NCBI GenBank assembly: GCA_021199655.1
Contig: JAJQHQ010000012.1
Location: 1-47,240 of the forward strand
Source: Lachnospiraceae bacterium
GTDB lineage: Bacteria; Bacillota; Clostridia; Lachnospirales; Lachnospiraceae
Direction: 5' to 3'
DNA length: 47,240 nucleotides
Every line of letters starts with the position of its first letter. Position 1 is the first letter of the stretch. Positions 24,586 to 34,446 of this stretch are shown here, piece by piece. Both the position numbers and the translations under genes were made by a program. The notes under the pieces were generated by a model. The model was not told the origin of the DNA. It ran no database searches and saw only the letters and a list, made by a program, of their open reading frames with translations.

Positions 24586-25794
24586 CTACTCTATTTTTCT
24601 AAATGTACTAACGTCATCTTTCATTATGGAATATTTATAGGAAATAGCCATAAAATACACTATAATAAGATAATGATACTTCACATAATAGGAAACAGTC
24701 CCAAACATGATTAAAAGCTGTGTAACGAGTAGGATCAATGCACTCTTAGTGTAAAAATCTTTATTGTCAAGCTTTCTCAATTTTATAAACTCTTTTACAT
24801 AAACAGCATAAAATGATATAAATCCTGTAAGACCAACTGTTGCTAGTAATTCTACAAAGTTATTATGCAAATATGCTTGATAAGAGGAAAGCGACCCGGA
24901 AGAATTAATTCCCCATCCAAGTAAAGGCCTCTCTGTAAACTTATCCAACCCTATTCTAATTAAGTCCAATCTTTCTTCAGATGAAGCATCTCCGCTTCCG
25001 CCGGAAAGAATATCTGCAATTCCTTCCCACCTTCCTAAGACTGATGAGAAATCCACATACTGGTATATCAGGAATAACACTATCATGATAACTACTAATC
25101 TAGGAAGCCATGATCGAACGCGCTCAGATCTGATATATGTAAGGAAGGTAATAACCGTACCTATTATTACAACTGCCAGACTTGTCCTTGATTGAGATGC
25201 TAAAATTACAATAATATTTAATACATATATAAAGCTAAATATTATGGTTTCAGCTTTTGTTTTTCGTTTTAAAGCTAGATTTGCTGAAACAACACCGGAA
25301 AGAGTCAGACTTTGGCCAATCCTGCTTAAATGTGCAACTTCTCCTCCTATTCGGCCACTTGAACTTTGCATTAGTGCTATAAAAGAACTAAACCCTCCAT
25401 AATAAACAACTATATATATAGAAAAAACTCCGCCAGCTACTGCAATATCTCTCAGTAAATGATCACATTTATCAAAATCAATCACATACACAAATAATAA
25501 TCCAAATAAAATATAGTTTAGAAGCAATGTAGAAACACGCGAAGTAGAGGCAGAAGCATCAATAGTCCATAAACAGGATAATGCGCAAATCAAAATAAAC
25601 GGAAACCATGTTATAAAATAATGAATATCTAAAAATTTTTTGTTCAAAAGGTAAACTATCATATATCCTATAAAAATAATCGCGATTACGTATAGGTAAC
25701 GGTTGAGATTCGCGTCTCCATCAAAGCAATATATACCAATCGTCAAAAATAATATTAAAATGTCACCTATCGTAATTTGATTACTTTTTGGCAT
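24586..25794 (-). CDS. Wzy/O-antigen ligase-type polymerase
   Basis: A 402-residue membrane protein with about ten to eleven helices and a large outer loop. The loop contains RPLLGWGINSSG and the YLHNNFVELLATVGLTGF signature of the O-antigen ligase/Wzy family (PF04932). It would join repeat units of the surface polysaccharide on the outer face. Its first codons overlap the last 14 bases of the upstream glycosyltransferase gene. It lies directly upstream of the truncated flippase, the normal Wzy-Wzx neighbourhood. Confidence 0.85.
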   Translation of the reverse strand: MPKSNQITIGDILILFLTIGIYCFDGDANLNRYLYVIAIIFIGYMIVYLLNKKFLDIHYFITWFPFILICALSCLWTIDASASTSRVSTLLLNYILFGLLFVYVIDFDKCDHLLRDIAVAGGVFSIYIVVYYGGFSSFIALMQSSSGRIGGEVAHLSRIGQSLTLSGVVSANLALKRKTKAETIIFSFIYVLNIIVILASQSRTSLAVVIIGTVITFLTYIRSERVRSWLPRLVVIMIVLFLIYQYVDFSSVLGRWEGIADILSGGSGDASSEERLDLIRIGLDKFTERPLLGWGINSSGSLSSYQAYLHNNFVELLATVGLTGFISFYAVYVKEFIKLRKLDNKDFYTKSALILLVTQLLIMFGTVSYYVKYHYLIIVYFMAISYKYSIMKDDVSTFRKIE

Positions 25795-26935
25795 TTTTCA
25801 AGACCTCATCATCAAATATTTTTTCAATCCCATTGCAAATCAATACTGCATTGCTATCATTCATTTTCTCTTCATTGTAAACATGCTTTTTGAGGAAATT
25901 CATATACCCTTGTTTGTTTACTTCCATGTTCCATTTATCTGGAGATTCAAGACTACAAATATTAGCTCCGCATAATTCTGCAAACTCTAAACCCATTACC
26001 ATGCTTCCCCTAAACGAGGACTTTAACATGTCTTCATAGTAAACAATCTGTAATGGCTTATATTCCAATACAACATTTACGAGTGAAGTAGAATAGTGAC
26101 TGATGACTGCTTCGCAATTATGGATAAGTTCAGCAGTCATTCCAACATATATAGGTCTTCCACCAAAATCGTCGTCCTTATACATTGCTTTTGGATGAGC
26201 AGAAATCACAATTGGAAGATGCAAATGTTCCTCTACAAAATCAAAATATTTGTTAATTTCAGATAAATAATCTCTGTGATTCAGTGAATTGTATCTATCC
26301 TTAAAAGCTGGATGCGCAGATGCAGCTCCGTCAATAAAAAGAATGTATTTCTCTTGTATAGTTCTCTCCTTACTATTTGCAGCAAGAGATTCGTCATATT
26401 TAATATGGTGGATTTTAATAAATTCCCTACACTGCATCTTGTAATAGTTCTGGGATGCTAAAAGGTAATCATATTTATATTTTCCAAATTGGCGTTGATG
26501 TAAAACATACTCTGTTATAGGAAAATGGATAGCCATAGCCTGTAGGCGTGCCTTCCAGTTATAATACTTCCTATATTTAAATGCTCCCTGCTCAAACAAC
26601 CAATTGTTAAATGATTCCTTGTTGATGCAACATATTTGTAGATCATGTTTTTTAACTGTCTCAAATATTGTTCCGAGATATAAATTTAAGATATTTGTAA
26701 TTACTATGACGGCATCTGTTGCGCAAGCATTTAAAAGGTTTGAATCCAACTCCTCCAGTGAGTTAACTTTTTTCGACTCTGCATATGTGTTATCTACGTT
26801 ATCCTTACACTTATAAATCTTACTAAGATCCCACATTTCAATTTTGAATTGTAGGCTAATCTCTTTTATGTACATATCCGTTATGTGTTGCTCCATAAAC
26901 GGAATGCTTGTCATGAAAATCACTTTTCTTCCCAC
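25781..26935 (-). CDS. Glycosyltransferase-like protein (GT-B fold, capsule type)
   Basis: A 384-residue cytoplasmic protein without a firm family match. The C-terminal half (LPIVISAHPKAMY, then GMTAELIHNCEAVISHYSTS and LVNVVLEYKPLQIVYYEDM) resembles the nucleotide-sugar or CDP-polyol binding half of KpsS, polysialyltransferase and teichoic-acid polymerase enzymes. It would add a sugar or polyol phosphate to the growing glycan. The start is a GTG at 26935 with a full AGGAGG nine bases upstream. It is flanked by a GT4 gene and the polymerase. Confidence 0.6.
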   Translation of the reverse strand: MGRKVIFMTSIPFMEQHITDMYIKEISLQFKIEMWDLSKIYKCKDNVDNTYAESKKVNSLEELDSNLLNACATDAVIVITNILNLYLGTIFETVKKHDLQICCINKESFNNWLFEQGAFKYRKYYNWKARLQAMAIHFPITEYVLHQRQFGKYKYDYLLASQNYYKMQCREFIKIHHIKYDESLAANSKERTIQEKYILFIDGAASAHPAFKDRYNSLNHRDYLSEINKYFDFVEEHLHLPIVISAHPKAMYKDDDFGGRPIYVGMTAELIHNCEAVISHYSTSLVNVVLEYKPLQIVYYEDMLKSSFRGSMVMGLEFAELCGANICSLESPDKWNMEVNKQGYMNFLKKHVYNEEKMNDSNAVLICNGIEKIFDDEVLKNAKK

Positions 26936-26965
26936 TGTAAAGTTCCTCCTAAAAACATTCTCTCT

Positions 26966-28063
26966 TTACTTATTAACCAAACATACAGAATTCCACAAGT
27001 CCTGAATCTTTCGCATCACAGCCGATATTTCATAATTTTCTATGACCTTTTTATAAGCTGCATTAGCACACTCAATCCGTACAGAATCGTTTTGAATATA
27101 GTATTCTAAAGCAGTTGTTAATTGTTGTGTTGACTTAGCCTCAACAAGTATTCCACCATCTTTACCAATCATTTCACTAATCGCTCCAACATCGGTTGCT
27201 ATGATTGGAGTTCTCAATGCCATTGCTTCAAGAATTACATAAGGAAAACCTTCTGTATAACTTGGCAATACAAAAAACGAGGATGAATTCATCTCTTCCA
27301 TTGCTTTATCGTGTGGCAATTCTTTCATTATCTTTAAGTTAGGCACTTGTGCCATCCCTTGAAGATGTCGTTCATATTCTGGATTCGAAGGACCTATCAA
27401 CTGCAATGTATAATCAGGAAATTTTTTCCCAACTTTATTCCAAGCTGATATTAGCTCCTCTACTCCCTTTGTTTTAACTTTCCATCCAATAAAGCTGACT
27501 TTCCTCTCTTTATTTTCTTGTGGGTCTGGCAGTTCATTTGTGTCTATTGGATTAGCAATCATTTCAACATTAACATCAGGCATCGTTTTATTAATCACCT
27601 CATAGGTTTTCGGATCAATCGCAACCGTGGCCGTAGACATAGCTATTGCTTTCTTGAGAAGTTTTCCCTCCCAATTATTAGCCTTAAAGCATTCTTCCAA
27701 TCGTCCAAAATGAAGATGATACACAACCGCAACTTTGAACTTTTTTGCAGTTCTCATAATAAGGAGATCTCTAAATACAGCTAATGAACCGCTTGTTGTA
27801 ATGTGTATAATATCAAACTGGCCACCGTTCAATTTTCTCTTTACCTTTCTGTTCGTACCGAACATGGCAATACCCTGAACTAATGCACGCCTTAACATTC
27901 CTTCTTTATATGTATTTATTTTTTTCTTGTTAACTGGCGATATGTCTATAATTTCAAATTCTGCCTCTCTGTTATTCTTTAGATGATTCGTAACTAAAGT
28001 AGACCACTTCGTAATACCTCCATTGGGAGGCGGCATGGGAATGCAAAATAATATTTTCATCAT
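26966..28063 (-). CDS. GT4-family glycosyltransferase
   Basis: A 365-residue retaining glycosyltransferase. The N-terminus has the PPPNGGITKWS acceptor loop. The C-terminal half has the donor-site signature SSFFVLPSYTEGFPYVILEA followed by MALRTPIIATDVGAISEMIG, with the EGFP(Y)xxLE motif. It acts at the inner membrane face during repeat-unit assembly. The 18-20 base gaps on both sides suggest one operon with its neighbours. Sugar specificity cannot be read from the sequence. Confidence 0.9.
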   Translation of the reverse strand: MMKILFCIPMPPPNGGITKWSTLVTNHLKNNREAEFEIIDISPVNKKKINTYKEGMLRRALVQGIAMFGTNRKVKRKLNGGQFDIIHITTSGSLAVFRDLLIMRTAKKFKVAVVYHLHFGRLEECFKANNWEGKLLKKAIAMSTATVAIDPKTYEVINKTMPDVNVEMIANPIDTNELPDPQENKERKVSFIGWKVKTKGVEELISAWNKVGKKFPDYTLQLIGPSNPEYERHLQGMAQVPNLKIMKELPHDKAMEEMNSSSFFVLPSYTEGFPYVILEAMALRTPIIATDVGAISEMIGKDGGILVEAKSTQQLTTALEYYIQNDSVRIECANAAYKKVIENYEISAVMRKIQDLWNSVCLVNK

Positions 28064-28083
28064 TATCTCTCACTTTACTTTTT

Positions 28084-29325
28084 TCAACAATGCAAAAGAT
28101 ATTCATCTATTTTATCCATCAGCATTTTCTTTTCAAAATGCTTAAGATAGTAAGCTCTTGCATTTTTACTCATATCTTCGAGTTTTTGACTTTCCATGTT
28201 TTTCATTTCTATAATCTTTGACGTTAACCCTTCTGAATCTCCTATATCACTATGCAATCCACACCCTGCCTCATCTATTATCCTCACAGACTCCCCTCTG
28301 GCCGAAGCAAGAATTGGCATTCCGCAGGCCATATAAGACTGCAGCTTCGCCGGTATTGTTTTTGCAAACAGTTCCGTATCCATGAATGAGAAAAACGCCA
28401 CATCAGCGCAGGCAAGCAAATCCGGAATCTCTGCCGCTGGTTTCCTTCCAGTCAGAAAAAACATATCTTCTACATTATTCTGATGGATTTCCTCAACAAA
28501 CTTTTCTCGGTATCGCCCGTCGCCGACAATATAAAAGTGAACGTAGCATCCTCTTTCTTTCAAAATTGCTGCTGTCTTTGGAAGAATATCCAGTCCCTGT
28601 GCATACCCGATATTACCGGTAAATATAATCTTCAGCGCGGTATCATCAACAGGCAGTGCATCATTTGGGGTTCTTTCTCTGGGATAGTAAAATTCTTCTG
28701 CATACTGTGGCCAGTAATGTACTTTTTCCTTGTCAGCACCTCTTTTGACAATTTCTCCGACAAAACTGGGAGATGTTGCAAATATGGCATCGCAGTTTCT
28801 ATATATATACCGCACCATTTTATCAATCGGTTTAATAATCAGTGGACTATGTATTCCTGTCACAATTTCAACATTTTCCGGCCATAAATCCTGAATATAA
28901 GCATACAATGGAATATTTATACCCTTTTTGCGAAGTTTCTTTTTTAGCCATACTCCCAACATGCATTGTGTCATGGGTGAAGTTTCAAACATAAAGATAT
29001 AATCTGGCTTTATGTTTGTAGTACACTTCCAAATATATTCCGAAACTGGAAAGGAAAGATAATTCAGCACAAGTCCCAGAGAATTATGCCCTCTTGGTAT
29101 CAACGGCAACCGTATAATATTGATTTCATTCCAGTTTTCTTTTCGCCTTTGCTTTAGCCCATATCCATCATAAAACTTTCCCTCTGGGTAATTCGGTATG
29201 CCTGTAATGACCGTTACCCCATACCCTCTCTGAACCCATTCTTCGCAAATATCATTAATACGGAACGGTTCCGGATAAAAACACTGGCTGATCACCAGAA
29301 TATGTGTTTTTTTATCATGCACCAT
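28084..29325 (-). CDS. GT4-family glycosyltransferase (WbuB-like)
   Basis: A 413-residue glycosyltransferase with the WbuB/fucosamine-transferase layout: ILVISQCFYPEPFRINDICE at the N-terminus, PNYPEGKFYDGY, YIQDLWPENVEIVTGI in the middle, and IIFTGNIGYAQGLD followed by FFSFMDTELFAKTIPAKLQ in the donor half. It probably adds an N-acetyl-amino-deoxyhexose early in repeat synthesis. The first 40 codons and the 50 bases before the ATG have a decayed duplicate at 34459-34615, on the far side of the TPR-TIR-PRTase operon. This suggests the gene once followed the cpsE-like gene directly. Confidence 0.9.
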   Translation of the reverse strand: MVHDKKTHILVISQCFYPEPFRINDICEEWVQRGYGVTVITGIPNYPEGKFYDGYGLKQRRKENWNEINIIRLPLIPRGHNSLGLVLNYLSFPVSEYIWKCTTNIKPDYIFMFETSPMTQCMLGVWLKKKLRKKGINIPLYAYIQDLWPENVEIVTGIHSPLIIKPIDKMVRYIYRNCDAIFATSPSFVGEIVKRGADKEKVHYWPQYAEEFYYPRERTPNDALPVDDTALKIIFTGNIGYAQGLDILPKTAAILKERGCYVHFYIVGDGRYREKFVEEIHQNNVEDMFFLTGRKPAAEIPDLLACADVAFFSFMDTELFAKTIPAKLQSYMACGMPILASARGESVRIIDEAGCGLHSDIGDSEGLTSKIIEMKNMESQKLEDMSKNARAYYLKHFEKKMLMDKIDEYLLHC

Positions 29326-29374
29326 TTTGTTCTTTCACCACTATTGCTGCAGCCATTAGCAAATCCTTCCTGCC
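29220..29374 (-). repeat. Left copy of the imperfect direct repeat flanking the TPR-TIR-PRTase operon
   Basis: It contains a degenerate copy of the last codons of the cpsE-like gene (TGCAGCAATAGTGGTGAAAG region, 29325-29374) and the intact 5' end of the GT4 gene. It aligns over its whole length with 34459-34615, including a 21-base identical stretch (29236-29256 and 34474-34494). Confidence 0.8.
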
Positions 29375-29400
29375 TTATAATTAGGGGATACAGTTTTAGA

Positions 29401-32400
29401 TTAAAATGGGAAATATCCCTTCGCCTTCATTACATCAACAATCACAGTAGACGCTAATTTAGTAAATACTGTACTTCCAACCGTCAATGCTAAATTCTTT
29501 AATTTTTCAAGAACGCTCTTCTCATCTTTCTTTCGTGCATCCGCTTGAATATCTTCAGCAATTTTCATGGAATTCTTATCATTTAACACTTCTGTTTTCA
29601 TTTCTCCAATAGCTTTGTAAAACTCTTCCATGTTATAATTTACTTTGTTACTGTCAAAATTCTGTTGCACTTGGTTATGATCTCCAATAGCTCCAACTGG
29701 TCCATTAAATACAACTGAATTAGCATGAATACCGCCCATTCCCGTTTCTGAATTAGTGTTTGTCATCGCTGATTTTCTCCCCTTGACTAAATAATATTGT
29801 GCATACTTATACCCATCGTAGACTTCTTCACATCCGGCATATCTCAATGAAAATTCATCAAACATGTAATCTTTATCTGGTAATTGTGCTCTCCTGCAAA
29901 TAACTACCATATGGCCATCTTCCGGCGTATAATTTGCTTTTTCTATGACGCGCCTGATAATTTCCTTAAAATAGTCACCCGTAGCTGTGTGATGTGCCGA
30001 GAATATACCCTCATACTGTTCAGATGCATTGATCAAAACCAATAATGCTCCTTTTTCCAATTCAGGATACTGGGCATAAAGTTCTTGAATCTGCTGCCCC
30101 AAATCTATATCACTCTTATATTCAACAAAAATGCATTTTTTGATTGAATCTGTCTCTATGTTGGTATCAATTTTTATTTCTACACCAATACTTTCCGGTG
30201 TTTTTACCGGATCATATACTGCCCACATATCTTCGTGGGAAGTTATTTTATTTATTGCAGCATTTTCAAGAAATAAATCGCATTTATTGACCATGCTAAT
30301 TGCTCTCTTTTTCAACACTACAAAATTCTGGCGCAATTCTTCATCTGATGCATTTTCACATAGTTTATAAATGCCATGCCTCATACTTTTGAATTTATCA
30401 TTGTAAAATGCCATGCCCTTAAACAGCTTGTTTTTATAATTCCTTTCATAAAGAGTCTCCTTGCCAGGATATTTTCTCCTTGAAAAATTAAACAAAAATG
30501 CAATCTCATACAGAAGAGCACCACATTCTTCAATCATACGATCATAAATCGGATTCGCATCGCTTCCATCGGAATCATTCACATAATCCTCCAAAATAAA
30601 TCGTACATCATCCTGTTTCCTTCGCGCCGCAGCAAACAGGTTGTCCATTAATCCTTCCTTCGTATAGCAGGAATATTTCCACAATCCGCTTGAAATACCA
30701 TCAATAATTCCCTGATACAAAGGTCTTGTTATATCACCTTTCAATTCAGAATAGTGATCCATATCATCAAGTATTTGCTTAAGCGGCACATTCATATTGA
30801 TACGCTCCAATAAATACAACTCCGCAACCAGTGAATACATCTGATTCTTTTTACTGGATCCAATTGATAATAGAGTAATAAACTCATTGTAGCTATTAAC
30901 ATAACTGAATCTTAACGTACCATCCGAAAAACAATCGTATAGATGGAGGTAAGATAATACAAAGTTATCCGCGCAAATCTTCCACGATCTTTCAGGTACT
31001 GACGGCGGTGAATTTATAAAATATTTCTCGTTATATAACCAGATTCCGCCCTCCTCTTCCAATCTGACTGCAAGAGCGGATTTTTTTCCAACTTTATATT
31101 TCTTATTTGAGTTAGATACACGCGGGCCAAATTTTGAATAGCAAATTGAAAAACAATCATAATCAAAATTTTCATTAACAGAGAAAAACCTGTGCTTATA
31201 TGCCGTGTCTTTGAAAAACAGTACACATAGTTTTTCGAGTTCGGTTTTATCCAGATATTTCTTTTGATACTTGTCATTCATCACATCTGAATATTGACTG
31301 AGCATATATACAAATAGATCTATTCCTTTTTTCGTAAGGTTATATATTTCACCGCGCTTATATCCACGAAGGACGGAGCCACTCCTGCTATGAACAATAG
31401 CCGGCACCAGAATCCCCTTGTCAATCAAGATATCAATCATGCTTGAAAGGGCATACTTGTCACAATTTCCCTCTGTCTCTGCTATAGAAGCTGTTAATCC
31501 CTCGAATGTAATAATCCTCTGTCTTTGCTCATCTCCCGCCGTATCCAAATATTTTTCATTTGTTTCATTTTCATTAAAAACATAGTCATATACATCGGAC
31601 ATAACCGTATCGAACATGAAGTGGTTACCGATACCTTTTACCTGATCTGCATAATGCCAGCCAGAAAAAACATCATCAAGTTCCTCAATTCGGTAGCTAT
31701 CTTTTATCTCAAAAGCAAACTTCATTTGCTCATTTTCCATATCCTTTTCAATAGACGCTTTGCCAAAAGATTTGGAAAATAACCGAAATAATTCATCCGA
31801 TAACACATACTGCAATATTCTCAGCTTATCTGAGCGAGTTTCCATAATATTGTCTGATGGAAAACATTCATCAAATCTGTTACCAAATATTCTTCCAAAG
31901 ACTTCATCTAATTTTTCATAGCTGATTTCCGGTAGCAAAACAAACGGTATAACTGTCATTTTCAGACTGTCGCTTCGATGTAAAAATCTAATCTTCAAAT
32001 AACAGTTTTCCATGGGAATTTCATATCCAAATATATTCTTCATAACAAATGGATTGAAATGAATTGTCATGTTCTCAATGCCATACTTCGTCTGCAGCCC
32101 ATCAGATAAATTCAAAATATGGTTCACCTTAAAAAAATTATTTTCATAATCTTCTGCCTTATCAAAGGAGACAGCGTAAATAGGCTGATCCACATTATAC
32201 GGAACCATAGATAGCTTGATATATTCAGTAATATAACTGGACAACTGGTAGATCTCCATGTCTGACAAGTAAATGAACGGAGATTTAATGCTCTCGCAAA
32301 AGTCTATTGCATCTATAAATTTTTTCTCACAGGCAAGAATATGTACATCTGGATTGATGCCTTTTTCTTCAGATAGCCTTCTGGATTCGGAGACAGATGT

Positions 32401-32676
32401 TCCTCTAACTACAACATCATCTACAACAGCAACCTTTTTATTACAGAATTTATTTCCGATATTGTATGAAAGCACACGACTGGACAACACAAGACATTCT
32501 TTATTAGGGATAATCTCGCCGTTTTCAACCAATGCTTTATAAAAGCAGATTGCTTTACGAGCCATAAATATCACCAAATCATATGTATGAAGCAATTCCT
32601 GAATCGAGTTTTTGTATTTTGTTATAAGTTCCAGATATTCTATTGGAAATACTTCCTGTAACTCAATTTTTCTCAT
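29401..32676 (-). CDS. Large protein with N-terminal phosphoribosyltransferase domain, putative conflict-system component
   Basis: A 1091-residue cytoplasmic protein not matched to a named family. Residues 80-97 (KKVAVVDDVVVRGTSVSESR) form the classic PRPP-binding loop of phosphoribosyltransferases. The central 800 residues are mostly alpha-helical, with a winged-helix-like part (YALSSMIDILIDKGILVPAI, then EIYNLTKKGIDLFVYML). Near residue 990 comes FNGPVGAIGDHNQVQQNF, a short beta motif seen before C-terminal helical tails in several bacterial conflict proteins, and the protein ends in a hydrophobic helix. The ATG at 32676 is preferred over GTG 32685 because AGGTGA precedes it. It is third in the operon, 37 bases after the TIR gene. 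PRTase activity would consume PRPP or modify nucleotides (inference). Confidence 0.7.
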   Translation of the reverse strand: MRKIELQEVFPIEYLELITKYKNSIQELLHTYDLVIFMARKAICFYKALVENGEIIPNKECLVLSSRVLSYNIGNKFCNKKVAVVDDVVVRGTSVSESRRLSEEKGINPDVHILACEKKFIDAIDFCESIKSPFIYLSDMEIYQLSSYITEYIKLSMVPYNVDQPIYAVSFDKAEDYENNFFKVNHILNLSDGLQTKYGIENMTIHFNPFVMKNIFGYEIPMENCYLKIRFLHRSDSLKMTVIPFVLLPEISYEKLDEVFGRIFGNRFDECFPSDNIMETRSDKLRILQYVLSDELFRLFSKSFGKASIEKDMENEQMKFAFEIKDSYRIEELDDVFSGWHYADQVKGIGNHFMFDTVMSDVYDYVFNENETNEKYLDTAGDEQRQRIITFEGLTASIAETEGNCDKYALSSMIDILIDKGILVPAIVHSRSGSVLRGYKRGEIYNLTKKGIDLFVYMLSQYSDVMNDKYQKKYLDKTELEKLCVLFFKDTAYKHRFFSVNENFDYDCFSICYSKFGPRVSNSNKKYKVGKKSALAVRLEEEGGIWLYNEKYFINSPPSVPERSWKICADNFVLSYLHLYDCFSDGTLRFSYVNSYNEFITLLSIGSSKKNQMYSLVAELYLLERINMNVPLKQILDDMDHYSELKGDITRPLYQGIIDGISSGLWKYSCYTKEGLMDNLFAAARRKQDDVRFILEDYVNDSDGSDANPIYDRMIEECGALLYEIAFLFNFSRRKYPGKETLYERNYKNKLFKGMAFYNDKFKSMRHGIYKLCENASDEELRQNFVVLKKRAISMVNKCDLFLENAAINKITSHEDMWAVYDPVKTPESIGVEIKIDTNIETDSIKKCIFVEYKSDIDLGQQIQELYAQYPELEKGALLVLINASEQYEGIFSAHHTATGDYFKEIIRRVIEKANYTPEDGHMVVICRRAQLPDKDYMFDEFSLRYAGCEEVYDGYKYAQYYLVKGRKSAMTNTNSETGMGGIHANSVVFNGPVGAIGDHNQVQQNFDSNKVNYNMEEFYKAIGEMKTEVLNDKNSMKIAEDIQADARKKDEKSVLEKLKNLALTVGSTVFTKLASTVIVDVMKAKGYFPF

Positions 32677-32713
32677 GTTCTTCACCTGTACTAATGTTTA
32701 TCCTTCAATGTAC

Positions 32714-33310
32714 TTATGTCAGAATTCCAGCGTCCCTCAAATTCTTTTCTATGTCAGACCTTATTTCATTTATGCTCTTCTCAAACCTACTTCGATATAC
32801 TCCCTGAATATCAGAAAAGATCTCACCATTGCTGCATATTTCTTCTATGATAAATGTCTTTTTGCGGCCAAGCTTTGCATAAAACCAACCAAGTTCAAAA
32901 ATCACATTCGGCCTAACCTGAAAATAAAGATCATTTTCTTTATGGACAATATCATCAAATGTAAATACTGCGATTGCAAAACAACATTGATTTGCAAAGG
33001 ATTCGAATTTTTCAATCAGTGTCATACCACCTGATGCCTGTTCTGATAATTCAACCGCCTCAAGGTTCCATCCTTCTAATAAATTTTTAACTTCTTTCCA
33101 ATGTTCACTGTGTCCATGTATCAAAAAAATTTTATTTTTTTCAATATCATCGTCATAATTTTGTTTGGCCTGAAGGGTATCTCTATCAGATTCACTTTCC
33201 GTTTTATCATTTATACTGATACTACTGTCACGCTTATTCAAACTCACATTATTACCTTTAAGCACATCTCCATTGTGCGTGACCTTAATATTCGGGCTAA
33301 ATATTCCCAT
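32714..33310 (-). CDS. TIR-like effector (CAP12/Pycsar effector type)
   Basis: A 198-residue protein. Residues 60-150 match the TIR-like nucleotide-binding family PF10137: KIFLIHGHSEHWKEVKNLLE, SGGMTLIEKFE, CCFAIAVFTFDD, and RPNVIFELGWFYAKLGRKKT, with the probable catalytic glutamate at 139. Related domains destroy NAD+ in CBASS and Pycsar anti-phage systems. No nucleotide cyclase is present nearby, so activation must differ. The N-terminus (NIKVTHNGDVLKGNNVSL) is a short beta motif shared with the C-terminus of the upstream protein. The ATG is five bases after the upstream stop, and its ribosome binding site AAAGG lies in the last codons of that gene, so translation is coupled. Confidence 0.85.
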   Translation of the reverse strand: MGIFSPNIKVTHNGDVLKGNNVSLNKRDSSISINDKTESESDRDTLQAKQNYDDDIEKNKIFLIHGHSEHWKEVKNLLEGWNLEAVELSEQASGGMTLIEKFESFANQCCFAIAVFTFDDIVHKENDLYFQVRPNVIFELGWFYAKLGRKKTFIIEEICSNGEIFSDIQGVYRSRFEKSINEIRSDIEKNLRDAGILT

Positions 33311-33315
33311 AATTG

Positions 33316-34401
33316 CTACCTTTCAATTTTAACTACACGCCGTCCAATTACTACATCACCATTATGTTTAATCTCAATATTTGCTGATCCAAGCTCTCCA
33401 ATCACCCCAGACAACAATATTGAGCCATATGACTTAATCAGCGTAAGTGTCATATTTCCGGCCTTATATAAAAACCGTTGTGACACTTCTGCATATTTTT
33501 TTTGTAATTCATTATAGGCATCGGCAAGCTGGATATTTGCAGCTTTATATGCAGCTGACTGAATGGTTCTCAACTCATACAGTAACGACTCCTCGTAGTC
33601 CAAATCCTTATCGGTCTGGATAATATCTATCATCGTTTCAATCGTTTCTCCGCCTTTCATAAATTCCCCCAGTTTTAAATAAACCTGAAGCATGGCAGAC
33701 AACGCTGAAATCATCATTGCACCCTCTCCTGCTTTTTCAATACGGCCATATGCTGTATCAAAATATTGGATTGCCTCATACTGTCTATCCGAAAAGCAGA
33801 TGCAAACTACTCCCATCCAATATGCCGCATGATATTTCAAATACGGATTATGAAAATTACTATCACATGACATCCTATAAGCACATTCCGCATACAAGAT
33901 GGCGTTATTAAAATTGGAATTCATATACTCGATGCCACAAAGATTTATTGCCGAATTAACCATAAATTCATATGTATCAGGAGAAAATACAGATGCATAG
34001 TATATTTCTGTAAACTCAAACATTGCTTTCTGGTAATTATTCTTTAAAAGCATTTCTGTCGCATTCATGAATTTTTCTTCAATTACTTCGTACCTATTGC
34101 CTTTGATATATAGTTTTCTTGCCCAATTCTCCATCTCAGCTATAACATTGTCTTGCTTGCAACTTCCAGATAGACAAAAAAATCCCATATATAATCTATA
34201 CTCATCCGGTGGAATGCTATTTACGACCCGTATATCAACGATGCTCAAAGGTATCTTTTCAACTGATAACTTTCCTCTAAGTTCACCTATAGCGTTAATA
34301 AGCTTTTCACATTGGTATGGGTGACGTTTTGATTTTGAAAACATCAATGCTGCATTAGTTCCTATATCAAGTTGTATAAGATGACCTTTTACATCCCACA
34401 T
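33316..34401 (-). CDS. TPR-like helical-repeat protein, first gene of the TIR-PRTase operon
   Basis: A 361-residue protein. Residues 1-115 form an unknown N-terminal domain (GHLIQLDIGTNAALMFSKSK; VNSIPPDEYRLYMGFF). Residues 115-320 look like helical TPR-type pairs (NNYQKAMFEFTEIYYASVF; YHAAYWMGVVCICFSDRQYE; LSAMLQVYLKLGEFMKGGET). The end reads LGSANIEIKHNGDVVIGRR, with HNGDV at 346-350, the same motif found at the start of the TIR protein. TPR proteins in defence operons often sense the invader or hold the effector. The ATG at 34401 has GAGG eight bases upstream. The sequence before it is a decayed glycosyltransferase start, and I see no clear promoter. Confidence 0.7.
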   Translation of the reverse strand: MWDVKGHLIQLDIGTNAALMFSKSKRHPYQCEKLINAIGELRGKLSVEKIPLSIVDIRVVNSIPPDEYRLYMGFFCLSGSCKQDNVIAEMENWARKLYIKGNRYEVIEEKFMNATEMLLKNNYQKAMFEFTEIYYASVFSPDTYEFMVNSAINLCGIEYMNSNFNNAILYAECAYRMSCDSNFHNPYLKYHAAYWMGVVCICFSDRQYEAIQYFDTAYGRIEKAGEGAMMISALSAMLQVYLKLGEFMKGGETIETMIDIIQTDKDLDYEESLLYELRTIQSAAYKAANIQLADAYNELQKKYAEVSQRFLYKAGNMTLTLIKSYGSILLSGVIGELGSANIEIKHNGDVVIGRRVVKIER

Positions 34402-34446
34402 ATTATCTGCCTCAAGAATTCTTTCATTTTTAGGTTTAAAACAAAT

